Shown here: positions 9,408-17,852 of the stretch, piece by piece
How positions within the stretch are numbered: position 1 is the stretch's first letter
How the letters are laid out: each line of letters opens with the position of its first letter
Assembly (NCBI GenBank): GCA_018901125.1
Contig: JAHIFE010000238.1
Location: 1-36,952 of the forward strand
Direction of reading: 5' to 3'
DNA length: 36,952 nucleotides
Source: Pseudomonadota bacterium
GTDB lineage: Bacteria > Desulfobacterota > Desulfobacteria > Desulfobacterales > RPRI01
Notes under the pieces: generated by a model
What the model saw: only the letters and a program-made list of their open reading frames with translations
Told to the model about the DNA's origin: nothing
Databases searched by the model: none
Position numbers and translations under genes: made by a program

Positions 9408-11549
9408 TTATACGTTTTCAAGGTCGAACCCGATAGACAACCTGATCTGCTGCCACGCTGAATCCATCAGCAGAAAGTAACCGAAAAGACCGTAACGGTA
9501 TATTTCCGGATCTTTGGCAGGATCATAGGGTTCAATTATATTGGTGGCATACATCAACCGGCCCAAAAAAAGTCCCTCGGCAATCTGTACCAATTCGTCT
9601 ATGCAGTAACAGTCGGGAACAATTGTCTTTAGTTTTGGCCAGCGATAATTTAACTGAAATATTTCTTTGCCCTTGCTTTGCGGGTTGATTGAAAGAGTTT
9701 TTTTTGCAATGAAAAAGAAATTCTTCACATCATAGCCAAACTTCTGAGCTTCTTCTGTTGTTGCCTTTTCAGTCCATATATCGGACAGATTCATAAGGCG
9801 TCCCACAAAGCGCTCTTTAAAAGTGCGCAGAGCCTGAGCATTAGAACCCCAAAAAGTATTAGCATTTCCGGTTTCATGCCCATCGGTGAATTCTAACAGC
9901 TTCTCTTTGGAAACGGGGTCAAATCTTTTGCCTGTCCAGGTGGAAAATGGTGCTGCCATACGTGTATAAAGCAAATTGATTGTGTTGGTTTTGAAAAGAT
10001 CGAAAATGCCTGCTGAATGCCAGCTTACCAGTGCCCCGTTGTAAAAGCCATCCATAGTATCCGGGGCGATACCGCTGTTAAACAATTCCCCAAGCTGATC
10101 AAAATAAGGCGATTCGTTGGACAGGTTATCCTTAAGTTCTCCGGCACATGCCTTCAGATAATGAAGTAAAGTAGGATACTGCCCTGATTGAGTAAGTAAA
10201 TCGCCCTTTATTTTATCATTACATGAAGTAGGCGCCGGTTCCTGAAACGTGAAGGCAGTAAATTTGTTCTGTTTAAGATCAAGGCCTATTTTAGGTGTTT
10301 GCATGCCCGGTGCATTTGGAGGAATCTCCAGATAAGTGAAGAGACGCCGTGCCTCGGCATGCCAATTGCTGTCTAAAAGAAGAAAATAACCGAAGTTTTG
10401 ATAGTTGTAATCTGCGGGCGGACGTTTAGGATCATAATCGCGTATAAGTTTGCGTGTGGCGTAGCAAAGTTGTCCCAGAAAAAGGCCGGAAGAAATCTCG
10501 ACAAGTTCATCGATAAGCCAGCCGTTAGGAACCGGGTTGTTTAAAGATTTGTAGCGATAGTTTAGCTGGAATATAGGCCGGGGGGATTTTGCACAGACGG
10601 AAAAGGCCGGGCTGCCGATAAAATAGCCGCCGTTTTTATCCCAGTTATAAGCCTTTCTTTCACTCTCGGGAGCCGGATGCAGGTTCATCAATGAAGTTAA
10701 CATCTGAAATGCTACCGGATTTAAAATGCGGGTGGAAATTTGATTAAAATGGTTGATTCCCAGCAGTACAGGTGAGTTTGCATCAGGCTGTTGCCCGATA
10801 ATCGCCTGCATCCGTGACGGTTCAACCTTTTGAAGGCTTTTGCCTACCCAGGGGCTTTCATTAGAAAGACCGGTGCCCCATATAAGTCCCAGAACATTTC
10901 CAAAGTCGGCCATGTTTTCCGGCATTTCACCACATCGCACTCCAAGAGTGATGCCGTAAAAATGACCCTGTACAATTTCCGGAGTTTTGCCTGCATCAAA
11001 CAGAGCTGAAAGTTTTGAATATACAGGATCATTGTTGTCGGAACTGCAATCAAGGATTTCTTTATACTTATAAAACAGCTCAAGGATTGAACCCTGTTTT
11101 TCAAGTTCGCCATATACCTGATCAAGAATAGTATTATCAGGCTTGCTGTCTGAACGAAACGTCCATGTTTTTAAGCCCGATCTGGAATCTGTGCCGGAAC
11201 CTTTGCTTATAGAGGCTTTATGCTGTATATCTATACCGGCTTTTACCAGAGCCGGGTCTGAAAGAGCCACGTCAATTACAATATCTTTTATAACATCATA
11301 GATTATGTTACTGCGTGTGCTGTGCAGCAGATCGCCCTTGGAATTTTTAACCTTCAGGTAGATATCAGGTCTATCGATTACTTCGTTTTTTCCATGACAC
11401 TTTATGGCAAATGTGCCGCTATTATCGGTTTTGGCCGTGCCCAGCAGATCGTCAATGAACAAATCGGCGTCATACGCTTCAACCGTAAGACCGGCAATAC
11501 CTTGTCCTATATCTTTTCTTTTAATGGTTCCGCTGATAGTAAATCCCAT
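9408..11549 (-). CDS. Transthyretin-like domain plus two tandem copies of an unrecognised module
   Basis: Residues 1-95 look like a carboxypeptidase-regulatory/transthyretin-type beta-sandwich (GTIKRKDIGQGIAGLTVEAY, then TDNSGTFAI). After a linker, a ~250-residue module occurs twice, about 140-400 and 455-703. Matched landmarks are LFDAGKTPEIVQG/LFNSGIAPDTMDG, PWVGKSL/TWTGKRF, FQLNYR (327 and 631), IDELVEISSGLFLG (346) and IDELVQIAEGLFLG (650), and FGYFLLLDSNW/FGYFLLMDSAW. The 19-residue distance from FQLNYR to IDELV is identical in both copies. No signal peptide is seen, so it is probably cytoplasmic. The W-x-GK-x-F and late LxG...YFLL pattern faintly recalls the calycin-like GXWXG/DUF4334 proteins; this is weak and from memory. 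A strong AAGGAGGT lies before the ATG. The gene follows the GRE activase by 56 nt. Confidence 0.75.
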   Translation of the reverse strand: MGFTISGTIKRKDIGQGIAGLTVEAYDADLFIDDLLGTAKTDNSGTFAIKCHGKNEVIDRPDIYLKVKNSKGDLLHSTRSNIIYDVIKDIVIDVALSDPALVKAGIDIQHKASISKGSGTDSRSGLKTWTFRSDSKPDNTILDQVYGELEKQGSILELFYKYKEILDCSSDNNDPVYSKLSALFDAGKTPEIVQGHFYGITLGVRCGEMPENMADFGNVLGLIWGTGLSNESPWVGKSLQKVEPSRMQAIIGQQPDANSPVLLGINHFNQISTRILNPVAFQMLTSLMNLHPAPESERKAYNWDKNGGYFIGSPAFSVCAKSPRPIFQLNYRYKSLNNPVPNGWLIDELVEISSGLFLGQLCYATRKLIRDYDPKRPPADYNYQNFGYFLLLDSNWHAEARRLFTYLEIPPNAPGMQTPKIGLDLKQNKFTAFTFQEPAPTSCNDKIKGDLLTQSGQYPTLLHYLKACAGELKDNLSNESPYFDQLGELFNSGIAPDTMDGFYNGALVSWHSAGIFDLFKTNTINLLYTRMAAPFSTWTGKRFDPVSKEKLLEFTDGHETGNANTFWGSNAQALRTFKERFVGRLMNLSDIWTEKATTEEAQKFGYDVKNFFFIAKKTLSINPQSKGKEIFQLNYRWPKLKTIVPDCYCIDELVQIAEGLFLGRLMYATNIIEPYDPAKDPEIYRYGLFGYFLLMDSAWQQIRLSIGFDLENV

Positions 11550-11605
11550 TATCTACCTCCTTGTTTTTAATAACGAAAATCGAAGTAAATTGTTCGATAT
11601 TAGTA

Positions 11606-12616
11606 TTATTTATCATGGCTTGTAATTAAAGTCTTTCTGCTATTTCCCTTATCCCTGATCCCTGCCCCCCGATCCCCGATCCCCGAACCCTGACCCCCGA
11701 ACCCTGTTAGCTTTTTTTTAACTATGGTATCAAATATTTTTACAATATCCCTGTATTTTTCCAGAGCTATGGAATGGGCAAAAAGATTGGGTGCCGCGTC
11801 TTTTCCTATAGCGGAAGCTTTTATAATGGCTCCCGGGTGATAGGGAAGAAGGCGGTAAGGCAAATGGTCTATTGAGCCTATAAATTCTGCTATAGACTTA
11901 AGATTTCCCAGCTCTGCTGTAAATCCGCTTATAACAGGAATCGAACAGGTAAGTTTGCTGTGCGCCATATAAACAAGCTTTGAAAAATTTGCCAGGATAT
12001 TAGTGTTTGATTGCCCGGTGAATTGCAGATGCAGATCGGGATCAAGACATTTGATGTCAAAATAAATCAGGTCGATCATGTCAAGTAATTCGGTTTCAAA
12101 CAAATCCCAGTGGAAAAAACCGCAGGTTTGCAGGGCCGTATGAACTCCGTTGTCCTTAAGCTTTCTCAGTACCTGGCCAAGGTAAAGGCAGTGCTGCGTG
12201 GGTTCGCCTCCGGAAAAGGTGACTCCTCCCTTCGAATGTTCAAAAAATCGCTTGTCTTTTAATATTATCCCGACCAGTTCTTCCGGTTCATAATAACGCC
12301 CCTTTATAGTCATGGCTTTGCCGGGACATTCGGCAGCACACAGACCGCAACCATTACACAACTTTCGGTTGATCCGGACACAGCCGTTTATGGTAATAGC
12401 ACCTTCAGGGCATACAGATAAACAATCGCCGCAGAGAATGCAGTTTTTAGGCTGATGGAAGAGTTCGGGCTCAGAAGCTATACCTTCCGGATTATGACAC
12501 CAGATGCAATTTAACGGACAGCCTTTGAAAAAAACTGTAGTTCTGATTCCCGGTCCGTCATCCAGGGCATAGCGGTGAATATCGAAAATCAGCGGACGGC
12601 GCTTTTCGGGGTTCAT
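11606..12616 (-). CDS. Glycyl radical enzyme activating enzyme (radical SAM, two extra 4Fe-4S clusters)
   Basis: This is the SAM-dependent activase that should generate the glycyl radical on the neighbouring GRE. The radical SAM motif CPLNCIWC uses C33, C37 and C40. The ferredoxin-like insert has two CxxCxxCxxxC sets, C59/C62/C65/C69 and C87/C90/C93/C97, as in activases of the glycerol/choline-lyase type rather than of PFL itself. TFSGGEPTQ and IYFDIKCLD are family motifs. It starts 5 nt after the stop of the SCP2-like gene with no clear ribosome site, suggesting translational coupling. The final ~33 residues (from about 304, GFGGQGSGIGDRGAGIRDKG...) are encoded by a G-rich heptamer array and do not look native: an unusual added or replaced C-terminus. 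Confidence 0.93.
   Translation of the reverse strand: MNPEKRRPLIFDIHRYALDDGPGIRTTVFFKGCPLNCIWCHNPEGIASEPELFHQPKNCILCGDCLSVCPEGAITINGCVRINRKLCNGCGLCAAECPGKAMTIKGRYYEPEELVGIILKDKRFFEHSKGGVTFSGGEPTQHCLYLGQVLRKLKDNGVHTALQTCGFFHWDLFETELLDMIDLIYFDIKCLDPDLHLQFTGQSNTNILANFSKLVYMAHSKLTCSIPVISGFTAELGNLKSIAEFIGSIDHLPYRLLPYHPGAIIKASAIGKDAAPNLFAHSIALEKYRDIVKIFDTIVKKKLTGFGGQGSGIGDRGAGIRDKGNSRKTLITSHDK
11646..11708 (-). repeat. G-rich heptamer array x9 inside the activase 3' end
   Basis: On the minus strand nine units of form NNNNGGG follow each other: AACAGGG, TTCGGGG, GTCAGGG, TTCGGGG, ATCGGGG, ATCGGGG, GGCAGGG, ATCAGGG, ATAAGGG. The array is read through as codons. Nine G-tracts of three or more within 63 nt make it a strong G-quadruplex candidate in both the coding strand and the mRNA. 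Confidence 0.85.
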
Positions 12617-12621
12617 GGCAT

Positions 12622-13083
12622 TTATAGTTTCCCGGTGTACTTTAGCTGCAAATGTTTGGACATATATGCGAATTTGTAAATGTAATTCAGATTGCCATCT
12701 ATAGTAATATCCTGGCTCAGCAGTGAACCAAGAATATCAGGTTTGGGGCTTAGCAGAAAACCCATAAGAGACTTGCCATTGCGAAAGATCACGGTAATAT
12801 TGGTATTGTCGATCTCTTTTTTACTGACCTTCATGTTGTTGTCATTAAATATTGCGGCTACAGTGATCTTTCTGTCCTGGCTGCAAAACAGGTAACGGGC
12901 GTTGAAGTTTTTTATATTTTTTCTGAAGTCCTTATCCAGATACAGTACAAGGCTCATAAGATTCAGAAGTACTTCTAAAAATCCTTCTGCCTTTTCAGAC
13001 TGTACTGTTTGCAGAAAATTATCAGCCGCATTTTTGGCACGTTGGGATCGCATCATAATAATATTTAATACTTTATTCCACAT
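12622..13083 (-). CDS. SCP2-like small protein in the GRE operon
   Basis: This 153-residue protein resembles the SCP2 sterol-carrier fold, mainly in its second half. VIFRNGKSLMGFLLSPKP followed by LLSQDITIDGNLNYIYKF matches the family pattern of a short strand, a leucine-rich helix and a small-residue/GxxxxxGD-type turn. SCP2-like proteins bind lipophilic ligands or act as accessory domains, for example in quinone synthesis. The N-terminal part (residues 1-55) is helical and basic. There is no signal peptide. GGAGG sits 7 nt before the ATG. It lies 27 nt after the GRE and 5 nt before the activase, so it is surely co-transcribed. Assignment is by pattern and not certain; the role may be substrate or cofactor handling. 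Confidence 0.6.
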   Translation of the reverse strand: MWNKVLNIIMMRSQRAKNAADNFLQTVQSEKAEGFLEVLLNLMSLVLYLDKDFRKNIKNFNARYLFCSQDRKITVAAIFNDNNMKVSKKEIDNTNITVIFRNGKSLMGFLLSPKPDILGSLLSQDITIDGNLNYIYKFAYMSKHLQLKYTGKL

Positions 13084-13110
13084 AACATAGCCTCCTTGTC
13101 GTTGTAACAG

Positions 13111-15591
13111 CTATTTTGTTCCCAGCATGCCACTGTGAGCATCCGGAAACGGTACTGATTTACCGCTTCTCAGATCATATGCCGTCCGGGTAATTATCTC
13201 ATCTTTCATGGCATCGTTTAAGTCTTTAAAATATGCTGAATAGCCGGAAACCCGCACCAGCAGTTCAGGATATTCATCCGGGTGCTCCTTGGCGGCAAGC
13301 AGCATTTCATAGTCCATGATATTGCACTGAATATGCAGCCCCCCGCTTTCGAAGTATGTTTCTATGCCTGCGCCGAATTTATCGATATCTTCGGTACTGT
13401 TTATAGAAGGATATTTCAGGTTGAAGGCTTCGCCGCCGGGAATACAAATTGGGTCCAATCCGCCAACAGATTGCAGGCAGGAAGCCAGATCGGTAGCAGC
13501 CTGGGAAACGGGAGTAATTCCGCTTGCAAAAACCTTGTTTGCTTTTCGTCCATTGGGCAAGGCACCGGAAAGTTTGCCCTGTCCTGCATGGTTGGTCATA
13601 GTCCAGAAAGCCGGTTTATAAGTGCCGCCGCGGTAATTGGTATGGCTTTGATAAAAATCAAATAACAGTTTTACCACCCGCTGGGCATTGGCCTGAGCCG
13701 AAGGTTCCATACTGCCATATTTGGGTGTATGGTTAACCAGATAGGCATGCAGCTTCTCGTAGCCTTTAAAATCTGCCTTCAGGGCAGCCAGCAATTCAGC
13801 AAAGGTGCATTTACGATCTGTAAAAATTGCTTTTTCAATAGCACTGATTGAATCTACAGTGTCTGCAAAAGCGATGTGGGTAGCACCGGAAGAATTATAT
13901 ATTGCGCCGCCGAAAATCAGATCCTGGCCTTTGTCCATAGGGCCTTCGAAAAAAGCCGAAAGCAGAGGCGAGGGAAGAATATCCTGATAAACCATGCCAA
14001 ACATTTCATTAAGTTCAATAGCTTTTCCTGCAACCCATTTAAACTGCGTAGAAAAAGCATTCCAGAAATCTTCAAAATCAGTAAAAGTAACGGGTTCGCC
14101 TGTAGCCGGGCCTATCTGTTCGTCGCCTGTAACCGGTCTTTTGCCATTGTAGAGGGCAAGTTCCAAAACGGAAGCCAGATTCAGCATAATTGAGCTTGAT
14201 GCGTCATAGCTGCGTCCGGCAGAAGCCAGTTCCACACAGCCTATAACGGCATAATCCCTGGCGTGTTCGGTTTTTACGCCCTGATTTTCAAGAGTACGAA
14301 TATCTGCAATATCATTGTGCACAGCCGGTACAGAGTGTGTGTTTGCTATAACCTCAGTCACCCGGTTGCGGTAGTCTTTGTTATTTACGGTTTGGTGATA
14401 ACGGGCATTAAGACTGGGATCGCGGGTCTTAAGCAGCTCGGTTACGCGAAGCATAATATAGGTCAAATCATTTACTGCATCTTGACCGTCTGCGTTCACC
14501 CCCCCGACAGTCACGGCCGGCACAGTTCCGGCTCCGCCAAACAGCTCCTCGGCAGTCTCTGGCACAAGGTTTGTGTTGTCATTCAGTTTGAGCCACAGGC
14601 AGCCGGTTAATTCCAGAGCCTCTTTAACGCTTAATTTGCCTGCCTGCATATCACGTTTATAATAGGGGTAGAGTATCTGATCAAGACGTCCGGGGCTCAT
14701 AGCCATATTGATGTTTTCCGCATGGATGGCTATCTGAATGATCCACAAAGAATTGATTGCTTCGCGAAAAGTCCTGGCAGGCTTTGACGGTACCTGGGCA
14801 CAAACTTCTGCCATCTGAAAATAATTATTTTTAAGTACAGGATCATTTTCTTTTTGAGCTATCCTGGCAGCTTCGGCACTCAGGTTTTCGGCGTAAGCAA
14901 TAATGCCCTGCAAAGCTATTTGAACTGCCCGGTAAAAAAGAACACTTCGCTGCTGGTCTTCATCCTGATTGCTTTTTGCTTTGAGATCATTTTCCTTTAT
15001 TGCTGCCTGATCTATAATATACTTCAGGCCATGTTCAAGTGCTGTTGCATAATGAGGTACTGTATGGGAGATGGTTCCTGCCTTGCTTGCAATAAAAAAA
15101 ACTATGCGCTCGAAAAGTCTCATGCATTCCGGATTATTGTGGCGCTTGCGGGTTACTTCAAGGACATTGCGATCCATCCAGTAAGGATAAATATCAAAGT
15201 TGAGTTCATCAGCTTCCGCCCGTGTCAGGGCAAGGGGATTTTTTTCCCGTGTGCTGATAACATCAAGTTCCGGCCAGATAGTAAGACCTGTCCACTCAGG
15301 GTAAACCGGCGCTCCGAAAGCCTTAGCGCAGGTGGTACCGGCAAGCAGATTGTCGTCGAAGAACAGTGGCTGCTTTCCGCCCAGAAAGTATGCCACGGCA
15401 CCGGCATAGCGTGTAATCATTGGATCACTGTCCAAAGACATATCCTTTAGAAAACGGGTAACATAACGCGCCCGTTCAATACACACCGCTGGTTTGGTTT
15501 TAAGCAGGTTGCTACGCAAACGATTGAGAAGCGGAACATTGTCCAGGGTGTACTCTGAAAGCCTGATATCCTTTAGTGTTATTTCGCTCAT
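13111..15591 (-). CDS. Glycyl radical enzyme, CxE-type lyase/dehydratase of unknown substrate
   Basis: At 826 residues this is a full-length member of the pyruvate formate-lyase superfamily. The glycyl radical loop is RVSGYSAYF with G783 as the radical site. The thiyl cysteine is C452 in IGCVELASAG, with E454 two residues on. In characterised GREs, C-x-E marks the eliminases and decarboxylases (glycerol dehydratase, choline TMA-lyase, isethionate lyase, hydroxyphenylacetate decarboxylase), where the Glu acts as acid/base. PFL instead has adjacent cysteines. Other landmarks are SPGRLDQILYPYY (299-311) and GLHIQCNIMD (751-760). The residues after GCVE (LASAGRSYDAS) differ from the GCVEP form I remember from dehydratases, so I do not name a substrate. 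A GGAG lies before the ATG. First gene of the locus; needs strict anaerobiosis and the downstream activase. Confidence 0.93.
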   Translation of the reverse strand: MSEITLKDIRLSEYTLDNVPLLNRLRSNLLKTKPAVCIERARYVTRFLKDMSLDSDPMITRYAGAVAYFLGGKQPLFFDDNLLAGTTCAKAFGAPVYPEWTGLTIWPELDVISTREKNPLALTRAEADELNFDIYPYWMDRNVLEVTRKRHNNPECMRLFERIVFFIASKAGTISHTVPHYATALEHGLKYIIDQAAIKENDLKAKSNQDEDQQRSVLFYRAVQIALQGIIAYAENLSAEAARIAQKENDPVLKNNYFQMAEVCAQVPSKPARTFREAINSLWIIQIAIHAENINMAMSPGRLDQILYPYYKRDMQAGKLSVKEALELTGCLWLKLNDNTNLVPETAEELFGGAGTVPAVTVGGVNADGQDAVNDLTYIMLRVTELLKTRDPSLNARYHQTVNNKDYRNRVTEVIANTHSVPAVHNDIADIRTLENQGVKTEHARDYAVIGCVELASAGRSYDASSSIMLNLASVLELALYNGKRPVTGDEQIGPATGEPVTFTDFEDFWNAFSTQFKWVAGKAIELNEMFGMVYQDILPSPLLSAFFEGPMDKGQDLIFGGAIYNSSGATHIAFADTVDSISAIEKAIFTDRKCTFAELLAALKADFKGYEKLHAYLVNHTPKYGSMEPSAQANAQRVVKLLFDFYQSHTNYRGGTYKPAFWTMTNHAGQGKLSGALPNGRKANKVFASGITPVSQAATDLASCLQSVGGLDPICIPGGEAFNLKYPSINSTEDIDKFGAGIETYFESGGLHIQCNIMDYEMLLAAKEHPDEYPELLVRVSGYSAYFKDLNDAMKDEIITRTAYDLRSGKSVPFPDAHSGMLGTK

Positions 15592-15949
15592 GGAACGTCT
15601 CCTTTATTTACGCAATATGCCCTGAGTTAACCAGAATACCGATAGCAGTATAAATCTGTTGCTAGGAATATATCATTAAATCATAGCTTCCAACGAAGCC
15701 AAATTTCGGGAGCTTTGAATACAGGGTCTGTGATAAGAACTTCATTTCTAATCACAAAGTTTAGGAAGATTAACCTGTTATGTCAATATAAATAATTTGT
15801 TGGCCCCAAATAGATTCGTCCTGTTTTATAGCAGCGGGGGGTCATATCTACTTGACATACAAAACTCCTACACTTATTAAACTTGGTTTAAGGATAAACT
15901 TTTATCAGCTCAACCAATTAATTCAACCGGGGAGAAAAGGACGGAAAGT
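15592..15949. other. Divergent intergenic region between the GRE operon and lipoprotein gene
   Basis: This 358-nt region holds the promoters of two divergent units. A clear sigma-70 promoter reads rightward (15852-15880). For the GRE operon I see only weak leftward elements and no convincing sigma-54 (TGGCAC-N5-TTGCA) site. No gene is visible. Confidence 0.55.
15852..15880 (+). promoter_or_regulatory. Sigma-70 promoter for the lipoprotein-NlpC/P60 pair
   Basis: TTGACA at 15852-15857 and TATTAA at 15875-15880 are separated by exactly 17 nt. The GTG start of the lipoprotein gene is about 70 nt further on. The -35 is a perfect consensus match. Confidence 0.7.
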
Positions 15950-16942
15950 GTGAAGATTACCACCATAACAGTTAGCTCTGGGACATTACCGTTGAAATTA
16001 TTCGCAAGAAGATTTTTTCATATCCTTGCGCTGGTTGCTGTACTATCTCTATTTGGCTGTGAAAACAATGACTTTCACAACTACAGGGAAAAGCTTGCCA
16101 TATCCGTCGAATGGGGGGCGAAAGCCGGTAGATTCGGTCTTGCGATCCCTGCGGAAGGAGAAATTGTCGGACCGCGGACATTTGCGATAGACGATAACGG
16201 ATACATACATATTTTTGATTCTATAAAGAAAAACATCAAGGTATTCAATAGTAAAGGCATCTTTCAGAAAAGTGTTGGCAAGAATCTTCCTGGCTACTCA
16301 TTAGTTGTCTATCGAAAAAACTATTATTTTCTGGACGGTGAAAACATCTATAAGTACAATCTTTCCGGAATATCGGAAGAGACTTACCCAATCGCTCCGG
16401 CATTAACTCTTTATGAAGGGTATGCCCAATGGATGCGTATTGATGATTATGGAGATCTTTATGTAAAAGCACAAGGCAAGACTTATAGAATCTGCAAAAA
16501 TATCGGGAGAAGAAATGCCGTTCTTTCGGAAGATGCTCAGGTAAAAAGCGAACGCAACGGTACTCCCAACAATTCAGGAACATACTGGTTCAAGCTGGCC
16601 AAGAAGAACAGTAAGCATTTCAACCTCCGCATACATGACAAACAAGGGAATCCGGTAAATGATTTTCCGATAGAAACAGCAGACACCTTTGGCTCAGTAA
16701 TATTTCTTGATCAGGATGAAAATGGCGTCATATATCTTGAAACCAAAAGAATTGGCGCAGATGGCATTGCCCATCTCGAAATAAGGCGGTACCTTGATAA
16801 CGGCAGACTTATCCAGAGCGTTGAATTGCCAAACAGTTACTACACAATCGTTTATAAAAAGATCGTTGTCGACAAGAAAGGTGCCTTGTATCAGCTTCAA
16901 ACGGCACCGTCGGGGGTAAAAATAGTAAAATGGGGCATATGA
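15950..16942 (+). CDS. Outer-surface/periplasmic lipoprotein with beta-propeller-like repeats
   Basis: The N-terminus has a hydrophobic stretch ending in a lipobox-like LFGC (ILALVAVLSLFGC), so this is probably a lipoprotein. The mature part carries repeats such as FAIDDNGYIHIFDSIKKNIK, MRIDDYGDLYV and VVDKKGALYQL, typical of NHL or 6-bladed propeller proteins. The listed start is GTG behind GGACGGAAAGT; an internal TTG at LKLFARRF would give a shorter, more usual signal peptide. Its TGA overlaps the next gene's ATG (ATGA), so the two are translationally coupled. A scaffold or sensor role with the hydrolase is inference. Confidence 0.75.
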   Translation: MKITTITVSSGTLPLKLFARRFFHILALVAVLSLFGCENNDFHNYREKLAISVEWGAKAGRFGLAIPAEGEIVGPRTFAIDDNGYIHIFDSIKKNIKVFNSKGIFQKSVGKNLPGYSLVVYRKNYYFLDGENIYKYNLSGISEETYPIAPALTLYEGYAQWMRIDDYGDLYVKAQGKTYRICKNIGRRNAVLSEDAQVKSERNGTPNNSGTYWFKLAKKNSKHFNLRIHDKQGNPVNDFPIETADTFGSVIFLDQDENGVIYLETKRIGADGIAHLEIRRYLDNGRLIQSVELPNSYYTIVYKKIVVDKKGALYQLQTAPSGVKIVKWGI

Positions 16943-17802
16943 TAACAAAACATACTGCATCGGTTGCGGCAATGTTTTCCGCATTACTCTTTCTCCTGAC
17001 GGCGTCAGCTTATGCCGATCCTCTTACGAGAGACGAGGTTGTCTCGGTCGCATCAATGTATTCAAATCTCAAATGGTTCTGCAAACGGACAAATGCCGGA
17101 AAAGGCTATAATCTCCTGACTCCCGGGAAACAGTACAAAGGTGTGCCGTATAACTGGGGCGGCTTTGATTCCACGGACAAATTTGTAAAAAAAGTTAATA
17201 AAGGAGTGATCGCAGGAAATTACAAGAAGAGGTGCGGCAAGAATCTCTGTGTCCGCCAGGATTTCGCGGGACTTGATTGCTCCGGTCTGGTTTCTCACAG
17301 CTGGGGAATAAGCAGATACACAACAAGCACGTTTCCGTATATCTCGATAAAAATACCTCAGGAACTTCTTCAGCCTGGAGATATTCTCAATTCGGAAAAC
17401 AAGCACGTTATGCTGTTTGACAAGTTCGACGACGACAACCAGATGTGGGTCTACGAATCCGCTGTATGGGTGAGAAGCAAAAACGCCCCACCTGCAGGGG
17501 TAGTATACAGATCCGTTGATGTGGGTGATGAATATGTTCCACGTCGGTATTATAAGTTTATCAAAAAAGGGGAACGGGTAAAAACCGATAAAACAATTAT
17601 TGCCCTCCGTCAGTTAAAAGGTAAAGAAAAGCTTTACATCCCGGCCGGGATGATGGGTGAAATACTGAAAGACCCGAAATTCAGAAATAATGGCCGGAAA
17701 TCGCGTACACCTTCAGATGTCTGGGTTTACGTAAAATTTGCCAACGATATGCAAGGTTGGGTCACAATCAGACATTTGACTTTGGCTAATGCCAAAGACT
17801 GA
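16930..17802 (+). CDS. Exported NlpC/P60-type cysteine hydrolase
   Basis: The signal peptide is clear (AAMFSALLFLLTASAYA-D). The catalytic cysteine is C117 in LDCSGLVSHSW and the likely histidine is H159 in LQPGDILNSENKHVMLF. This is the DCSG...PGD...H arrangement of NlpC/P60 peptidoglycan endopeptidases and CHAP relatives. The last ~70 residues (TIIALRQLKGKEKLYIPAG... VKFANDMQGWVTIRHL) look like an SH3b-type binding domain, unusually placed after the enzyme domain. Two starts are possible: ATG 16930 or ATG 16939, which overlaps the lipoprotein stop. The second keeps an ordinary signal peptide and seems equally good. Substrate is probably cell-wall peptide. Confidence 0.85.
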   Translation: MGHMITKHTASVAAMFSALLFLLTASAYADPLTRDEVVSVASMYSNLKWFCKRTNAGKGYNLLTPGKQYKGVPYNWGGFDSTDKFVKKVNKGVIAGNYKKRCGKNLCVRQDFAGLDCSGLVSHSWGISRYTTSTFPYISIKIPQELLQPGDILNSENKHVMLFDKFDDDNQMWVYESAVWVRSKNAPPAGVVYRSVDVGDEYVPRRYYKFIKKGERVKTDKTIIALRQLKGKEKLYIPAGMMGEILKDPKFRNNGRKSRTPSDVWVYVKFANDMQGWVTIRHLTLANAKD

Positions 17803-17852
17803 ATAATATGTAACCCCAATTTTGATCATTTTGAGCAAGATCTAAAAGGATT

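Noticed and set aside
14854-15450. 198-codon plus-strand frame opposite the GRE
   Set aside because: Antisense shadow of the GRE coding sequence; no domain.
15592-15720. Sigma-54 promoter for the GRE operon
   Set aside because: TTGGC...TTGG elements exist but the GG/GC spacing of a -24/-12 site is not met.
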